DNA from: Deltaproteobacteria bacterium
GTDB lineage: Bacteria > Desulfobacterota > Syntrophobacteria > Syntrophobacterales > Syntrophobacteraceae
NCBI GenBank assembly: GCA_021793275.1
Contig: JAJYTC010000007.1
Location: 1 to 58,393, forward strand
DNA length: 58,393 nt
Direction: 5' to 3'
A model generated the notes under the pieces. It was not told the origin of the DNA, searched no databases, and saw only the letters and a program-made list of their open reading frames with translations. Position 1 is the first letter of the stretch. Each line of letters starts with the position of its first letter. Below, in pieces: positions 8,639-17,433 of this stretch. Both the position numbers and the translations under genes were made by a program.

Positions 8639-10231
8639 CTATCTCGTCACGCGGATCCCCGCCTTTTCCCGGTCCCAGGTGTTGGGTGTAATTCCCGCCT
8701 GTTTCAGAATATATTTTTGGGTCCTTTCGGTCGGGGTTTTGGGAAGGCATTCCAGGAACTCCACGAAGCGAGGCACGGCAAAATAGGGCATTCGCTCGAC
8801 GGAGTACTCGATCAGCTCTTCAGGGGTAAGGGTCTCGCCGGGCTTTAGCACAACGCAGATTTTAACTTCGTCTTCCGCAAGCTCGGACTGGACGGCGACA
8901 GCGGCCGATTCAAGGACTTTCGGATGGGTATTTACCGCTCTTTCGACTTCGAAGGAGGAAATGTTTTCTCCTCTTCTGCGCAGGGCATCCTTTTTCCTGT
9001 CCACGAAATAGAAGTACCCGTCGGCATCTTTTTTGGCGAGATCCCCGGTATGAAACCACAGGTTCCGGAAGGCTTCGAGCGTTTTTTCGGGCATTTTATA
9101 ATACTCGGACATCATGATAAACGGCTCGCGCGGACGAAACACGATTTCGCCTATCTCCCCAACGGGGACTTCCTTGTCGCTGTCGTCAAAGAGCTTTATC
9201 TCGTATACGTCCATGGGTTTTCCGCACGAACCCTTTCGCCTGTCGTCGGGCATGACATGGATGGGGATACCTATTTCGGTCATGCCGAAACCTTCCAGGC
9301 ATTTAATGCCGAATCTTTTTTCGACTTCATCCATGATGGCCGGCGGGCATCCCGCCCCCAGCGCGATTCGCGCCGGATTGTCGGCATCACTCTTCTTTTC
9401 GGGCTGCTTGGCCAGAATCGGAATCACGGCCCCGAGATAATTGAACTGCGTAGCTCCGTAATAGCGGATCTCATCCCAGAAATTGGATGCGCTGAAGCGG
9501 TCGAGAAGCACCATCTGCGCTCCCGCCACCATGGCGGTGAGGGTGGTGAGGACCTGGGCGTTGATATGATAGAGCGGCAAAAAGGTGAGAAATATGTCAT
9601 CTTCTCTGCCGTCGCGATGCTCAAGCATTTTTTTAGCAACAACCATCCAGAAATTGTGACAGCCAAGGGCGCCTTTGGAAACACCGGTGGTTCCGGAGGT
9701 ATAGATGATACTGACAGGATCCCAGGGATGGACGTCAACACCGCATGGGAGATCGGAGCTTTTGAAAAACTCGTCGAAACCTGTAATCGGTATTCGCAGA
9801 TCCGCCGCCTCTTTTTTCAACTCCCCAAGGACTATTATCTTTTCCAGTTTTTTAAGAGAGTCCTCGATCAGCTTTACACGATCGAGGTATTCAGCAGAAA
9901 TCACGAGGATTTTAGAATCCGACTGGTCCACGACGTGCCGAAGGAACTCGCCTTTATAGGAGGTATTGACGGGGACCTCGACCCCTCCGCATTTCGCCAG
10001 CCCCAACCAGAGATAGATGAATTCCGGGCAGTTCGGCAGCATGATGCTCACCTTGTCGCCTTTGGCTATACCCAGGTCGATAAATGCATTGGCACAGCGA
10101 TTGGAGAGGCGGTCGATCTCTTCGTAAGTAACACTCAGATCCTTAAAGCGGAGAAAGACCTTTTTCGGGTTTTTTCTTACCCTGTCGGCAAGCAGTTGAC
10201 CCAAGACTCTCGGCACTGACATGTTTTTCAT
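8639..10231 (-). CDS. AMP-forming acyl-CoA synthetase (ANL superfamily)
   Basis: A 530-residue acid-CoA ligase. The start at 10231 (MKNMSVPRVLGQLLADR) has GGGAG before it; an in-frame extension to 10306 overlaps the thiolase gene and lacks conserved sequence. Motifs: A3 IIYTSGTTGVSKGALGCH, A5 CLEGFGMTEIG, hinge FHTGDLAKKDADGYFYFVDRKKDALRRRGENISS (the R-R-R-G-E-N form of crotonobetaine/carnitine-CoA ligase-like enzymes), and a C-terminal TERTQKYILKQAG where the usual catalytic lysine is expected. It should make the CoA thioester of the carboxylic acid used by the thiolase, HMGS-like and carboxylase genes beside it. Confidence 0.88.
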   Translation of the reverse strand: MKNMSVPRVLGQLLADRVRKNPKKVFLRFKDLSVTYEEIDRLSNRCANAFIDLGIAKGDKVSIMLPNCPEFIYLWLGLAKCGGVEVPVNTSYKGEFLRHVVDQSDSKILVISAEYLDRVKLIEDSLKKLEKIIVLGELKKEAADLRIPITGFDEFFKSSDLPCGVDVHPWDPVSIIYTSGTTGVSKGALGCHNFWMVVAKKMLEHRDGREDDIFLTFLPLYHINAQVLTTLTAMVAGAQMVLLDRFSASNFWDEIRYYGATQFNYLGAVIPILAKQPEKKSDADNPARIALGAGCPPAIMDEVEKRFGIKCLEGFGMTEIGIPIHVMPDDRRKGSCGKPMDVYEIKLFDDSDKEVPVGEIGEIVFRPREPFIMMSEYYKMPEKTLEAFRNLWFHTGDLAKKDADGYFYFVDRKKDALRRRGENISSFEVERAVNTHPKVLESAAVAVQSELAEDEVKICVVLKPGETLTPEELIEYSVERMPYFAVPRFVEFLECLPKTPTERTQKYILKQAGITPNTWDREKAGIRVTR

Positions 10232-10269
10232 TGCTTTTTCTCCCTTAAACGATCTTGTCCGTTCTCCGG

Positions 10270-11469
10270 TCACCTTCCGCTCTTTTCGTTTCCCAACACC
10301 ACACAACTGGCGATCCCCATGCCGGCATTTCCCCCCAGATTGTGGGCAAGGCCGAATTTGGGGTCTTTTATCTGCCTTGGACCGGCTTTACCCTGGAGTT
10401 GCTTATAGAGCTCATACATCATTCTGAGGCCGCTCGCCCCGAGCGGATGGCCGAAACATTTGAGACCCCCGTCGGTATTGACCGGCAACCGCCCTTTCAA
10501 GGCAAACGTCCCGGCCTCGATATCGTCGCGGGCCTTCCCTCCGGGACTGAATCCCAGGTCTTCATAGAGAATAAGCTCATGACAGGTGAAGCAGTCGTGC
10601 ACCTCGGCCAGGCTGATTTCGGCGCGCGGGTCTTTGATTCCTGCCTGATCATAGGCCATCCCGGCTGCGCGAACGTTTTCCTCGATATGCACATAGTCGT
10701 AGTCCTGGCGCATGCAACCCTGGCGAGCGCCGACGGAAACGGCAAGCGCCTTTACATAAATTGGATCGGGTCTGAAGGTTTTAGCCATATCAGCGCGGAC
10801 CACAATCGCGGCGGCGGCCCCGTCGCTTACGCCGCAGCAGTCGTAGAGGCCCAACGGCCAGGCGACAATGGGGGCGCGGACGACCTGTTCGACCGTCAGC
10901 AGATTGTGAAAGTGGGCTTTCGGGTTGAGGCTTCCGTTGTAATGATTCTTGACGGCGATTTCGGCGAGCAACCGCTTGCCATAGGCGGGCTCCAGCCCAT
11001 AGTGATGGAAGTATCTTGTGCCGAGGTAGGCAAAGGAAGCCGGAGCACTGAATCCGGAGCCCAGACCTGTAGTTCCGTCCGGGTTATCTCCCACGATGGC
11101 CGGCCCTTTTACGCCCGTTTGCCCCAAATCCTTGAGTTTTTCAACGCCGATCGCAAGGGCTATGTCGCAGGCGCCGGCGGCGACAGCATAGCTTGCCGCC
11201 CGCAGGGCTTCCGAGCCGGTTGCACACAGGTTCTCGACGCGTGTCATGGGTATGTATTGCAGTCCGAGGGGAGAGAGGGTAATCGCCGTAAGGCCCGAGA
11301 AAACGGTGCCAAGCCACGCAGCCTGGATATCCTTCGGCTCGACTCCGGCATCTTCAAACGCCTCATAGGCCGCTTCAACAAGGAGGTCTTCGACTCCCAT
11401 GTCCCATCGTTCACCGAATTTGGTGCAGCCCATCCCCACTATGGCGACTTTGTCCCTGATGCTTTCCAT
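10270..11469 (-). CDS. SCP2/SCP-x type thiolase (acetyl-CoA acetyltransferase family)
   Basis: A 399-residue SCP2-type thiolase. The nucleophilic cysteine is seen in VENLCATGSEALRAASYAVAAG (~residue 84), the HDCFTCHELILYEDLG block sits near residue 290, and the catalytic His is in NTDGGLKCFGHPLGASG. Because the nucleophile is kept, it is a thiolase rather than one of the cysteine-less SCP2 aldolases (Ltp2). In archaea and in BbsAB such thiolases work in complex with a DUF35 protein. Here the DUF35 domain is fused to the HMGS-like protein encoded 10 bp upstream, so a stable complex is expected. AAAGGGGA precedes the ATG. Confidence 0.88.
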   Translation of the reverse strand: MESIRDKVAIVGMGCTKFGERWDMGVEDLLVEAAYEAFEDAGVEPKDIQAAWLGTVFSGLTAITLSPLGLQYIPMTRVENLCATGSEALRAASYAVAAGACDIALAIGVEKLKDLGQTGVKGPAIVGDNPDGTTGLGSGFSAPASFAYLGTRYFHHYGLEPAYGKRLLAEIAVKNHYNGSLNPKAHFHNLLTVEQVVRAPIVAWPLGLYDCCGVSDGAAAAIVVRADMAKTFRPDPIYVKALAVSVGARQGCMRQDYDYVHIEENVRAAGMAYDQAGIKDPRAEISLAEVHDCFTCHELILYEDLGFSPGGKARDDIEAGTFALKGRLPVNTDGGLKCFGHPLGASGLRMMYELYKQLQGKAGPRQIKDPKFGLAHNLGGNAGMGIASCVVLGNEKSGR

Positions 11470-11479
11470 ACGGTCCCCT

Positions 11480-12901
11480 TTACGCCAGAGGCCTTGCTTT
11501 CCAGAAATAATTGACGATCCCTTTTCCCCGGCTCATCTTTCTGAACGTCATTTCGACAGGCATACCGATCCGGACCTTTTCGAGGTCATAATCGGTCAAC
11601 TCGCACAGGAGCCTTCCGCCTCCATCGAAGTCCACTACGCCGTTCAGGCCGGGAGGATTTTTGGTTGGCTGCAGTTCGTCTACCGTATAGGTAAAGAGCT
11701 TTCCGGTTTTATCTGAAAAGCTGTAGCGGTCGAAATCATCTTTGGACCGGCAAACGGCACAAATCCGTACGGTCTGCCCGAGCGGATGTATCTGAGGAGT
11801 TCCGCATTTTCGGCAATTCACACCGGATAGAGACGCAATCACCTGCCTTTGTCTCCACCGGCCTGCTATGGAAGGCTCTGTGCGTTCGGGAAGGCTCGAC
11901 GGCTCAAACGGAACCAGATCGCGCCAGCTCAGGTAGGCGCCGTAATCGATGTTTTTCATTGCCGAAAGCCGACTTTCAAGCACAGATCGGCCCTGGATAA
12001 GGGTTATGGCCTCAGTTGCGCGCAATATGAGACCGTCTGCACCGTCTCCGTAGTTGGCGAGAAGGACTCTTTCGCCGGGCTTTACCTCCTCAAGGGCCGC
12101 GATGAGCATAATGAGCGTTGCGGCCGTGCCGGTATTGCCAATCAGGTGGAAAAGCGGGTCCTGGACTTGAGAGGCATCGAAACCGAGCTTTTTAGCCAAA
12201 CCGGCATGCTGTCTGCCATCGGAAGCTGAAAAAACGATTTTGGAGAAATCCCGCGGCGCAAGCGAATGCTTGTCCATCAGGGCCGAGATCGCCTCCTGCA
12301 TGATCGGTGCATACCCTTCATCTTCCATGAAGCGCGCCTCCACCGATTTTACAAAGCGATCCTCTTGGGTTCTCCATATATCGGTGAATTCGCTAAAAAG
12401 GGAAAAGGAGCCTTCGATTTCGGCGATAACATCGGTTGTCCCTACGGCCAGGGCGGCCGCTCCATCGCCGAGGAGCTGTTCGAATCTTCCTTTTGGAGCG
12501 CCGGCCCGGCAGTCGGAGGCTACGACGACGACTGTTCGGGCAGCTCCGCTTTCCACCGCATGCAGGGCCGATATCAAGGCGGTTGTTCCGGACCTCAGCG
12601 AATTGGTGAAGTCCGCCGTAACCGATCTCCTGCCAAGGTCCGCCACACTCGCTATGATCGCCGCATTCTGCTTTTCCACGTACGGAGCAGTAGTACCGGC
12701 AAAATAAAGACCGTCTGCCGTCTTGCCGTTACCTCTCAGGCAGTCGCGAGCGGCGGCGGCCGCCATTGTCACCGCATCCTCATCGTAGCCGGCCACCGCT
12801 TTCGCTCCGCCAACAGGCTGAGTCCGCCACATTCGGGCTATTTCTTCACAACTGAGCCTATATAAGGGAATGTAGACTCCAACAGATGTGATTCCGGCCA
12901 T
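11480..12901 (-). CDS. HMG-CoA synthase-like protein fused to DUF35 Zn-ribbon/OB domain
   Basis: A 473-residue fusion. Residues ~1-330 follow the archaeal HMG-CoA synthase/KAS III fold (GITSVGVYIPLYRLS at the start, LFHLIGNTGTAATL later). Residues ~350-473 are a DUF35 domain with a zinc-ribbon NCRKCGTPQIHP...ICAVC and an OB-fold. In archaea, HMG-CoA synthase, thiolase and a separate DUF35 protein form a substrate-channelling complex. Here two parts are fused and the thiolase gene is adjacent. By eye the catalytic Cys position reads Leu (FTNSLRSGTTAL) and the catalytic His position reads Ser (IVFSASDGRQ), so ordinary condensation looks impaired. It may act as a scaffold or with altered chemistry. 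Confidence 0.8.
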   Translation of the reverse strand: MAGITSVGVYIPLYRLSCEEIARMWRTQPVGGAKAVAGYDEDAVTMAAAAARDCLRGNGKTADGLYFAGTTAPYVEKQNAAIIASVADLGRRSVTADFTNSLRSGTTALISALHAVESGAARTVVVVASDCRAGAPKGRFEQLLGDGAAALAVGTTDVIAEIEGSFSLFSEFTDIWRTQEDRFVKSVEARFMEDEGYAPIMQEAISALMDKHSLAPRDFSKIVFSASDGRQHAGLAKKLGFDASQVQDPLFHLIGNTGTAATLIMLIAALEEVKPGERVLLANYGDGADGLILRATEAITLIQGRSVLESRLSAMKNIDYGAYLSWRDLVPFEPSSLPERTEPSIAGRWRQRQVIASLSGVNCRKCGTPQIHPLGQTVRICAVCRSKDDFDRYSFSDKTGKLFTYTVDELQPTKNPPGLNGVVDFDGGGRLLCELTDYDLEKVRIGMPVEMTFRKMSRGKGIVNYFWKARPLA

Positions 12902-12919
12902 ATCGATCCCCTGCTATGC

Positions 12920-13026
12920 CTAGGAGACTGTCCGAGAACATCTTGGACTGGTCTCCCGTCTTTGTCGCGGCTGGAAGCCGCTCCTACGAAAGCCCGCTGA
13001 TTCGCGATTCTCGGACAGCCTCCTAG
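12920..13026. mobile_element. MITE-like 107-bp element with 19-bp terminal inverted repeats
   Basis: The ends are inverted copies of CTAGGAG(A/G)CTGTCCGAGAA with one mismatch in 19 bases. The interior contains the 24-bp repeat also found at 1848-1871. No coding capacity is visible. It lies between the biotin carboxylase and HMGS-like genes, and its right inverted repeat supplies the TAG stop of the carboxylase. This is the form of a non-autonomous miniature element, or of a large palindromic intergenic repeat that folds into a long stem. Confidence 0.6.
12964..12987. repeat. Dispersed 24-bp repeat, copy 2
   Basis: Identical over 24 bp to 1848-1871 and in the same orientation. It lies inside the MITE-like element, between its two inverted repeats, which suggests the repeat travels as part of that element or serves as its core. 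Confidence 0.7.
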
Positions 13027-14507
13027 ACTCTGTGCGCCTGCATCGAGTAGTGCATCTGGGTGAGTGCGCCGACGGCAGCGATAGCGGCCGCTCTTTTTTT
13101 CTCACTTCCCCGGGACATCTTTTCTTCAAGCGCTTTTCCCTGCTCCGTTATGGTTTTGACATCATCGAGAAGGCCCTTTTCCCGCTCAATGAAGTGCGTA
13201 CCCAACTCACCCTTTATGAACCGGGGATTTTCCATTACCGCCCTGTGGAACGCGATGTTGGTCTTCACTCCGGTGATGGTATATTCGTAGAGGGCCCTTC
13301 GCATTCGCGTTATGGACTCGTCCCGATCGCGACCCCAAACTATCAGTTTGGATATCATCGGATCGTAAAACGGCGGGATCGAGTAGCCGGGATAAACGCC
13401 GCTATCCACCCGGATTCCCGGGCCTCCGGGGGGGTGGTGACCCTTTATGGTCCCGGGCGTGGGAATAAAGTCGTTCAAGGGGTCTTCCGCATTGATACGG
13501 CATTCGAGAGCACTGCCGTTTATCCGGATATCCTTTTGAGTCATGCCAAGCGGCAGTCCCGAAGCGATCCTTATCTGTTCTTTTACAATATCCACACCGG
13601 TCACCATCTCCGTTACCGGATGCTCGACCTGTACGCGGGCATTGACCTCCAGGAAGTAGAACTGTCCCTGCGAGAAAAGAAATTCCACCGTCCCGGCCCC
13701 TTCGTAGCCGACCCACCTTGCCGCGTTCGCCGCCACTTCTCCCATTTTTTCGCGGAGCTCCGAGGTGACGGCCGGGGAGGGAGATTCCTCGATCAGCTTT
13801 TGATGTCTGCGCTGAATGGAGCATTCACGTTCACCGAGATGAACGACATTGCCCGATTTATCGGCCAGGATCTGAAATTCTATATGGCGTGGATCGGCGA
13901 GATATTTCTCGATGTAGACATCACGAATGCCGAAAGTGTTGGCGGCAATCGCCCGGGTGGATTCCAGCGCCTTTAGCAGGGCATTTGCCTCCCGGACGAT
14001 TGTCATGCCGATTCCACCGCCTCCGGCGGAAGGCTTTATTATGACAGGGTAACCGATGCTTTCGGCAATCAGGGCAGCCTTTTCGAATTCTTCGACACTG
14101 CCGTCGGTCCCCGGCGCCACCGGGACCCCGGCCTTGATCATCTCGCGGCGAGCGGCGGTTTTATCGCCCATAAGTTTGAGGACCCCGGCCGGAGGGCCTA
14201 TGAACGTTATCGCCTCCTCGACGCAGGCCGAGGCAAGTCCGGGGTTTTCGGCGAGAAATCCGTAGCCGGGGTGGATTGCGTCAGCGCCGCTCTTTTTGGC
14301 CGCCTCGATGATTTTTCCGATATCGAGATAGCTTTGAGAGGCAAGCGCAGGACCGATACAAAACACCTCATCGGCATACCCGGTAAATAACGCGTCTTTG
14401 TCCGCTTCGGAATATACGCCCACAGAAGCGATTCCAAGCTCCCGGCACGCCCGCATAACGCGGATCGCTATTTCACCACGGTTGGCTATAAGGACCTTTT
14501 TAATCAT
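13023..14507 (-). CDS. Biotin carboxylase subunit of an acyl-CoA/pyruvate-type carboxylase
   Basis: A 494-residue ATP-dependent biotin carboxylase: MIKKVLIANRGEIAIRVMRACRELG at the start, ATP-grasp loop KPSAGGGGIGMTIV, the block RHIEFQILADKSGNVVHLGERECSIQRRHQKLIEESP, and the active-site stretch FLEVNARVQVEHPVTEMVTGVD. It carboxylates the biotin on its partner using bicarbonate and ATP. The start at 14507 overlaps the end of the transferase gene by eight bases, so the two are translationally coupled and form one enzyme. Its C-terminal tail ends at a TAG that lies inside the inverted repeat of a MITE-like element, so the present C-terminus may have been set by that insertion. Confidence 0.9.
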   Translation of the reverse strand: MIKKVLIANRGEIAIRVMRACRELGIASVGVYSEADKDALFTGYADEVFCIGPALASQSYLDIGKIIEAAKKSGADAIHPGYGFLAENPGLASACVEEAITFIGPPAGVLKLMGDKTAARREMIKAGVPVAPGTDGSVEEFEKAALIAESIGYPVIIKPSAGGGGIGMTIVREANALLKALESTRAIAANTFGIRDVYIEKYLADPRHIEFQILADKSGNVVHLGERECSIQRRHQKLIEESPSPAVTSELREKMGEVAANAARWVGYEGAGTVEFLFSQGQFYFLEVNARVQVEHPVTEMVTGVDIVKEQIRIASGLPLGMTQKDIRINGSALECRINAEDPLNDFIPTPGTIKGHHPPGGPGIRVDSGVYPGYSIPPFYDPMISKLIVWGRDRDESITRMRRALYEYTITGVKTNIAFHRAVMENPRFIKGELGTHFIEREKGLLDDVKTITEQGKALEEKMSRGSEKKRAAAIAAVGALTQMHYSMQAHRV

Positions 14508-16263
14508 CAGGCTGCACCACCATGAGGACATCTTCCGGATTTACGATTTCGCCTTCAGTGGCGAGGATCTCCTTCACCACTCCGCCGTGGGGCGCACTGA
14601 GATACCTTTTCATCTTCATCGCCTCAATCAATGCGAGGGCCTCACCGGCATTGACACAGTCGCCGATCTTGACTTCTATGGAAAGCACGAGCCCCGCCAT
14701 TCCGGAGACCACGGCGCCGGGGGGCGGCAGCGGCTGCGAGGCCGGGGGGTTTTGCTGCGCCTCTGCCTGGATGTATGCGCCGGCATTTCCGGACCCGTTC
14801 CAAACAGGGGAAATCTTCACATTGAATACATCACCGTCTACGTCCACGCTAAACGTTGTCGGGAAATCATAGGGGGGATCTTCGGGCGATACGCTCCGAG
14901 GAACCTGCGCGGCCGGCTTTTTCTTGGGTTCGCTCTTTTTCACAGGTTTTCCAGGAATAAGGATTTTCAGCAACAGATCGTCCTCCGAGAGTTCAGGCCC
15001 GAACTCGCTTCGAAACTCCTCGACTGTTTTAAGGTAGCCTTGCGGCTTCCAGTTGAGAAATTCGCCGGTCCTGGGATAATTCATGATCCTGCCCATGACA
15101 TCGGGGTCGATTGGAACGATCGGTTGGCCGTAATAGCCGAGGGCGTACTTTATGACCTCATCGGTTATCTGTTCGTACCTTTTGCCCGAAATGACATGTT
15201 CCACGGCCTGAGCGCCCACAATCTGGGAATAGGGCGTCGCCATGACCGGATATCCAAGCTCTTTACGCACCAGCACGGTTTCCTCGAGGATTTCGCCCAG
15301 TCGGTTCTCCATTCCCACCTCTCTTAGCTGCCGAGTGAGATTGGTCATCATTCCGCCCGGCACCTGGTGTTCGAAGTGAAAGAGGTCGTATTCCATGGGC
15401 GAACCAATGGGAAACCCATGTTCTTGGGCAATTTTCCTGAAGTGTTCCGATACGGCTGCAAGGGCATCCTCATTTATGTCGGAGGTAAAGCCGAGCCGGC
15501 GGGCATTTTTGAGGATGGTCGCCGTGGAGGGAAGCGATGTGCCGTTTGCAAGAGGCGTTGCGGCGGTATGGAGTGTTGTGGCTCCGGCTTTGATCGCTTC
15601 CAGGTAGCACAGCGGAGCCAGTCCGGAATTGCAGTGGCAGTGGAACTCGAGCGGCAGCCCTTCGCTGTTGCGGCGTACAGTCGATATAAGCTCCCGGGTC
15701 GCTTCCGGAGTGATTACCCCGGAGGCGTCCTCTATCATAATGCGGTCTATATAATCCCTTGCCTGCAGCAGCCTGCGGGTCTTCTCAGCCCAGTGCTCAC
15801 CGGTGTGCGCGGGGCTGGAGGTATACATCAGGGCCGGCACGACTTCGGTTCCCTCGGCTTTGGCGATTTTGGCGAAATAGATGAACTTTTCCATGTCGTC
15901 CTGGTAGTCGCAGATCCAGAATGCCTTTACTCCATTGGCAACCGATCTTTTTATCCAGAGAGCGATGATGTCGCGGGGGGTGCTCAGATCGAAGGAAGAA
16001 AGGCTTCCTATCTGATAGGAGCCGCGAAGCGGGGTCTTGGTAATCAGCTTCGAGAGAATCCTTATCCTCTCCCAGGGATCTTCGTTGAGGCTTCGCACCT
16101 GTACGGTAAATGCCTGGGAGCCGACCGTAGCAATGTCTCTATACCCGACCTGGTCCAGGACCTCGGCAATCGGAGTAATCATGTCGGTGCTCATCATGAG
16201 CCCCCACAGACTCTGTTGCGCGTCCCGAATGGTCTGATCGACAAAATAGATTTTATTATCCAT
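14500..16263 (-). CDS. OadA/PycB-like carboxyltransferase with C-terminal biotinyl domain
   Basis: A 587-residue protein with an N-terminal TIM-barrel carboxyltransferase (VDQTIRDAQQSLWG, NEDPWERIRILSK), a linker rich in Pro/Ala, and a C-terminal biotinyl domain with the biotinylation site AMKM about 35 residues from the end. It is of the family of pyruvate carboxylase B, oxaloacetate decarboxylase alpha and transcarboxylase 5S. The metal-binding HCHC pair and the first Asp are kept. The carbamylated lysine of the family (IKDMAG) reads Glu here (IEDASG), and the usual R-M-R-T-x-D-M is MMSTDM. It may therefore use a different substrate or metal arrangement. The ATG at 16263 is chosen because conserved sequence begins there. 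Confidence 0.85.
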   Translation of the reverse strand: MDNKIYFVDQTIRDAQQSLWGLMMSTDMITPIAEVLDQVGYRDIATVGSQAFTVQVRSLNEDPWERIRILSKLITKTPLRGSYQIGSLSSFDLSTPRDIIALWIKRSVANGVKAFWICDYQDDMEKFIYFAKIAKAEGTEVVPALMYTSSPAHTGEHWAEKTRRLLQARDYIDRIMIEDASGVITPEATRELISTVRRNSEGLPLEFHCHCNSGLAPLCYLEAIKAGATTLHTAATPLANGTSLPSTATILKNARRLGFTSDINEDALAAVSEHFRKIAQEHGFPIGSPMEYDLFHFEHQVPGGMMTNLTRQLREVGMENRLGEILEETVLVRKELGYPVMATPYSQIVGAQAVEHVISGKRYEQITDEVIKYALGYYGQPIVPIDPDVMGRIMNYPRTGEFLNWKPQGYLKTVEEFRSEFGPELSEDDLLLKILIPGKPVKKSEPKKKPAAQVPRSVSPEDPPYDFPTTFSVDVDGDVFNVKISPVWNGSGNAGAYIQAEAQQNPPASQPLPPPGAVVSGMAGLVLSIEVKIGDCVNAGEALALIEAMKMKRYLSAPHGGVVKEILATEGEIVNPEDVLMVVQPDD

Positions 16264-16498
16264 ACCGCTTGTAATCTTTCCCCGGGTCCACAGTTCGTAC
16301 GAGCCATAAGGCAGAGCATTCCAGACTGTTATAAAACTTTTAGCAGCAGGCCCGAAATGGAGCAACAGCGAATCCCTAATGATTTTATAAGTTAATGGCA
16401 GAAAATGAATCTTGACGGCTATCCGGATGTATAATAAAAATTTAGTTTACTGGTAATACAATGAAAATTTTTGGGTCCACGATTGTCAGAGGCGTTTT
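16264..16498. promoter_or_regulatory. Divergent promoter region between carboxylase operon and LysR gene
   Basis: This 235-bp A+T-rich gap separates the leftward carboxylase operon from the rightward LysR regulator, the usual place for LysR operators. It holds TTATAAAAC and ATTTTATAAG stretches near 16330-16390 and several TATAAT-like strings near 16430, but no single promoter stands out. By the normal LysR rule the regulator would control the divergent operon and itself from here. Confidence 0.5.
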
Positions 16499-17422
16499 AT
16501 GGGGAACTTTCAGTTGAACCTTCACCAGGTAATCTCCTTTTACTTTGTGGCAAAAGAGCACAGTTTCAGCAGGGCTGCAGAGCTGCTGTCAATTACCCAG
16601 CCGGCCGTAACCCAGCACATACGCGCGCTGGAAGTGCAATTCGGAGTAAAGCTCGTAAACATAAAGAAAAAGCGGGTAAATCTCACGAAGGCGGGTGAAA
16701 AGCTGCTTCCGTACGCGGAAGAACTTTTCAACCAGGCGGTGCTTACGGAAAACTTCCTTAAAAGCTACCGATACAATCATATATCCATCGGCATCTCGAC
16801 TCCGCTCGTATCCTTTTTCACGGCTCTAATAGATCATTTCAAGGAACTTTATCCTTCCGTAAGGGTATCCATCCGGGAAGGATCGTCCCTGCCGATGGTC
16901 GAAGAACTGATGGATTTCAAACTCGATATCTGCATGGTCGGCATATTGTTTCCCTACAGCGAAAGGGTGCGGCTTTTTCGAATCCCGGTCGATGAGCAGC
17001 TTTTCTTCGTGGCCGCACCGGAATACCCTCTTTCTTCGGACACACCGGCAAAATGGTCTCAGCTTGCCTCCCACCCTCTTATCATTCAGTCCGAGGGTTC
17101 CGCTTCCCGGTCCATATTACTGAATCACTTCAAAAAAAGAGGGCTTACGCCCCTGATCGGGGCCGAGGTGAACAACGTGGAACTGGCAAAGCAGTTGGCA
17201 CGCCAAAAAAAGGGCATAGCATTCATGTTCGAAACAAACATCCGCGAGGAGGTTTCGGCGGGCAAACTGAAGATCATTCGGGCCGAGGACGGCACTATCA
17301 AGATGGGGGCCATTGACGTACTGATAAACAGAGAAGAGCGGCTCTCGCCAACAATTGAAGCATTTCTGACGATACTCAAGGAACATTTTAACGGTGATCT
17401 CAAAGAGATCGCGCCCCGGTAG
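16499..17422 (+). CDS. LysR-family transcriptional regulator
   Basis: A 307-residue LysR-type regulator. The N-terminal winged helix-turn-helix reads FYFVAKEHSFSRAAELLSITQPAVTQHIRALEVQFGVKLV (residues ~14-53), followed by a linker helix and a periplasmic-binding-protein-like effector domain (residues ~90-300). It is divergent from the carboxylase/HMGS/thiolase/ligase operon and so is its probable regulator, with an acyl-CoA or acid intermediate as a plausible coinducer. It ends 11 bp before the convergent end of the sigma-54 activator gene. Confidence 0.92.
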   Translation: MGNFQLNLHQVISFYFVAKEHSFSRAAELLSITQPAVTQHIRALEVQFGVKLVNIKKKRVNLTKAGEKLLPYAEELFNQAVLTENFLKSYRYNHISIGISTPLVSFFTALIDHFKELYPSVRVSIREGSSLPMVEELMDFKLDICMVGILFPYSERVRLFRIPVDEQLFFVAAPEYPLSSDTPAKWSQLASHPLIIQSEGSASRSILLNHFKKRGLTPLIGAEVNNVELAKQLARQKKGIAFMFETNIREEVSAGKLKIIRAEDGTIKMGAIDVLINREERLSPTIEAFLTILKEHFNGDLKEIAPR

Positions 17423-17433
17423 AAAGGAACCTT

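Noticed and set aside
11480-12901. Ordinary HMG-CoA synthase of the mevalonate pathway
   Set aside because: The Cys and His of the active site seem replaced, and no HMG-CoA reductase or mevalonate kinase gene is in the window.
140-16263. Phenol degradation by phenylphosphate synthase/carboxylase
   Set aside because: Only the PEP-synthase-like pair fits; no UbiD-type carboxylase, phosphatase-like Pps/Ppc genes or 4-hydroxybenzoate genes are present.
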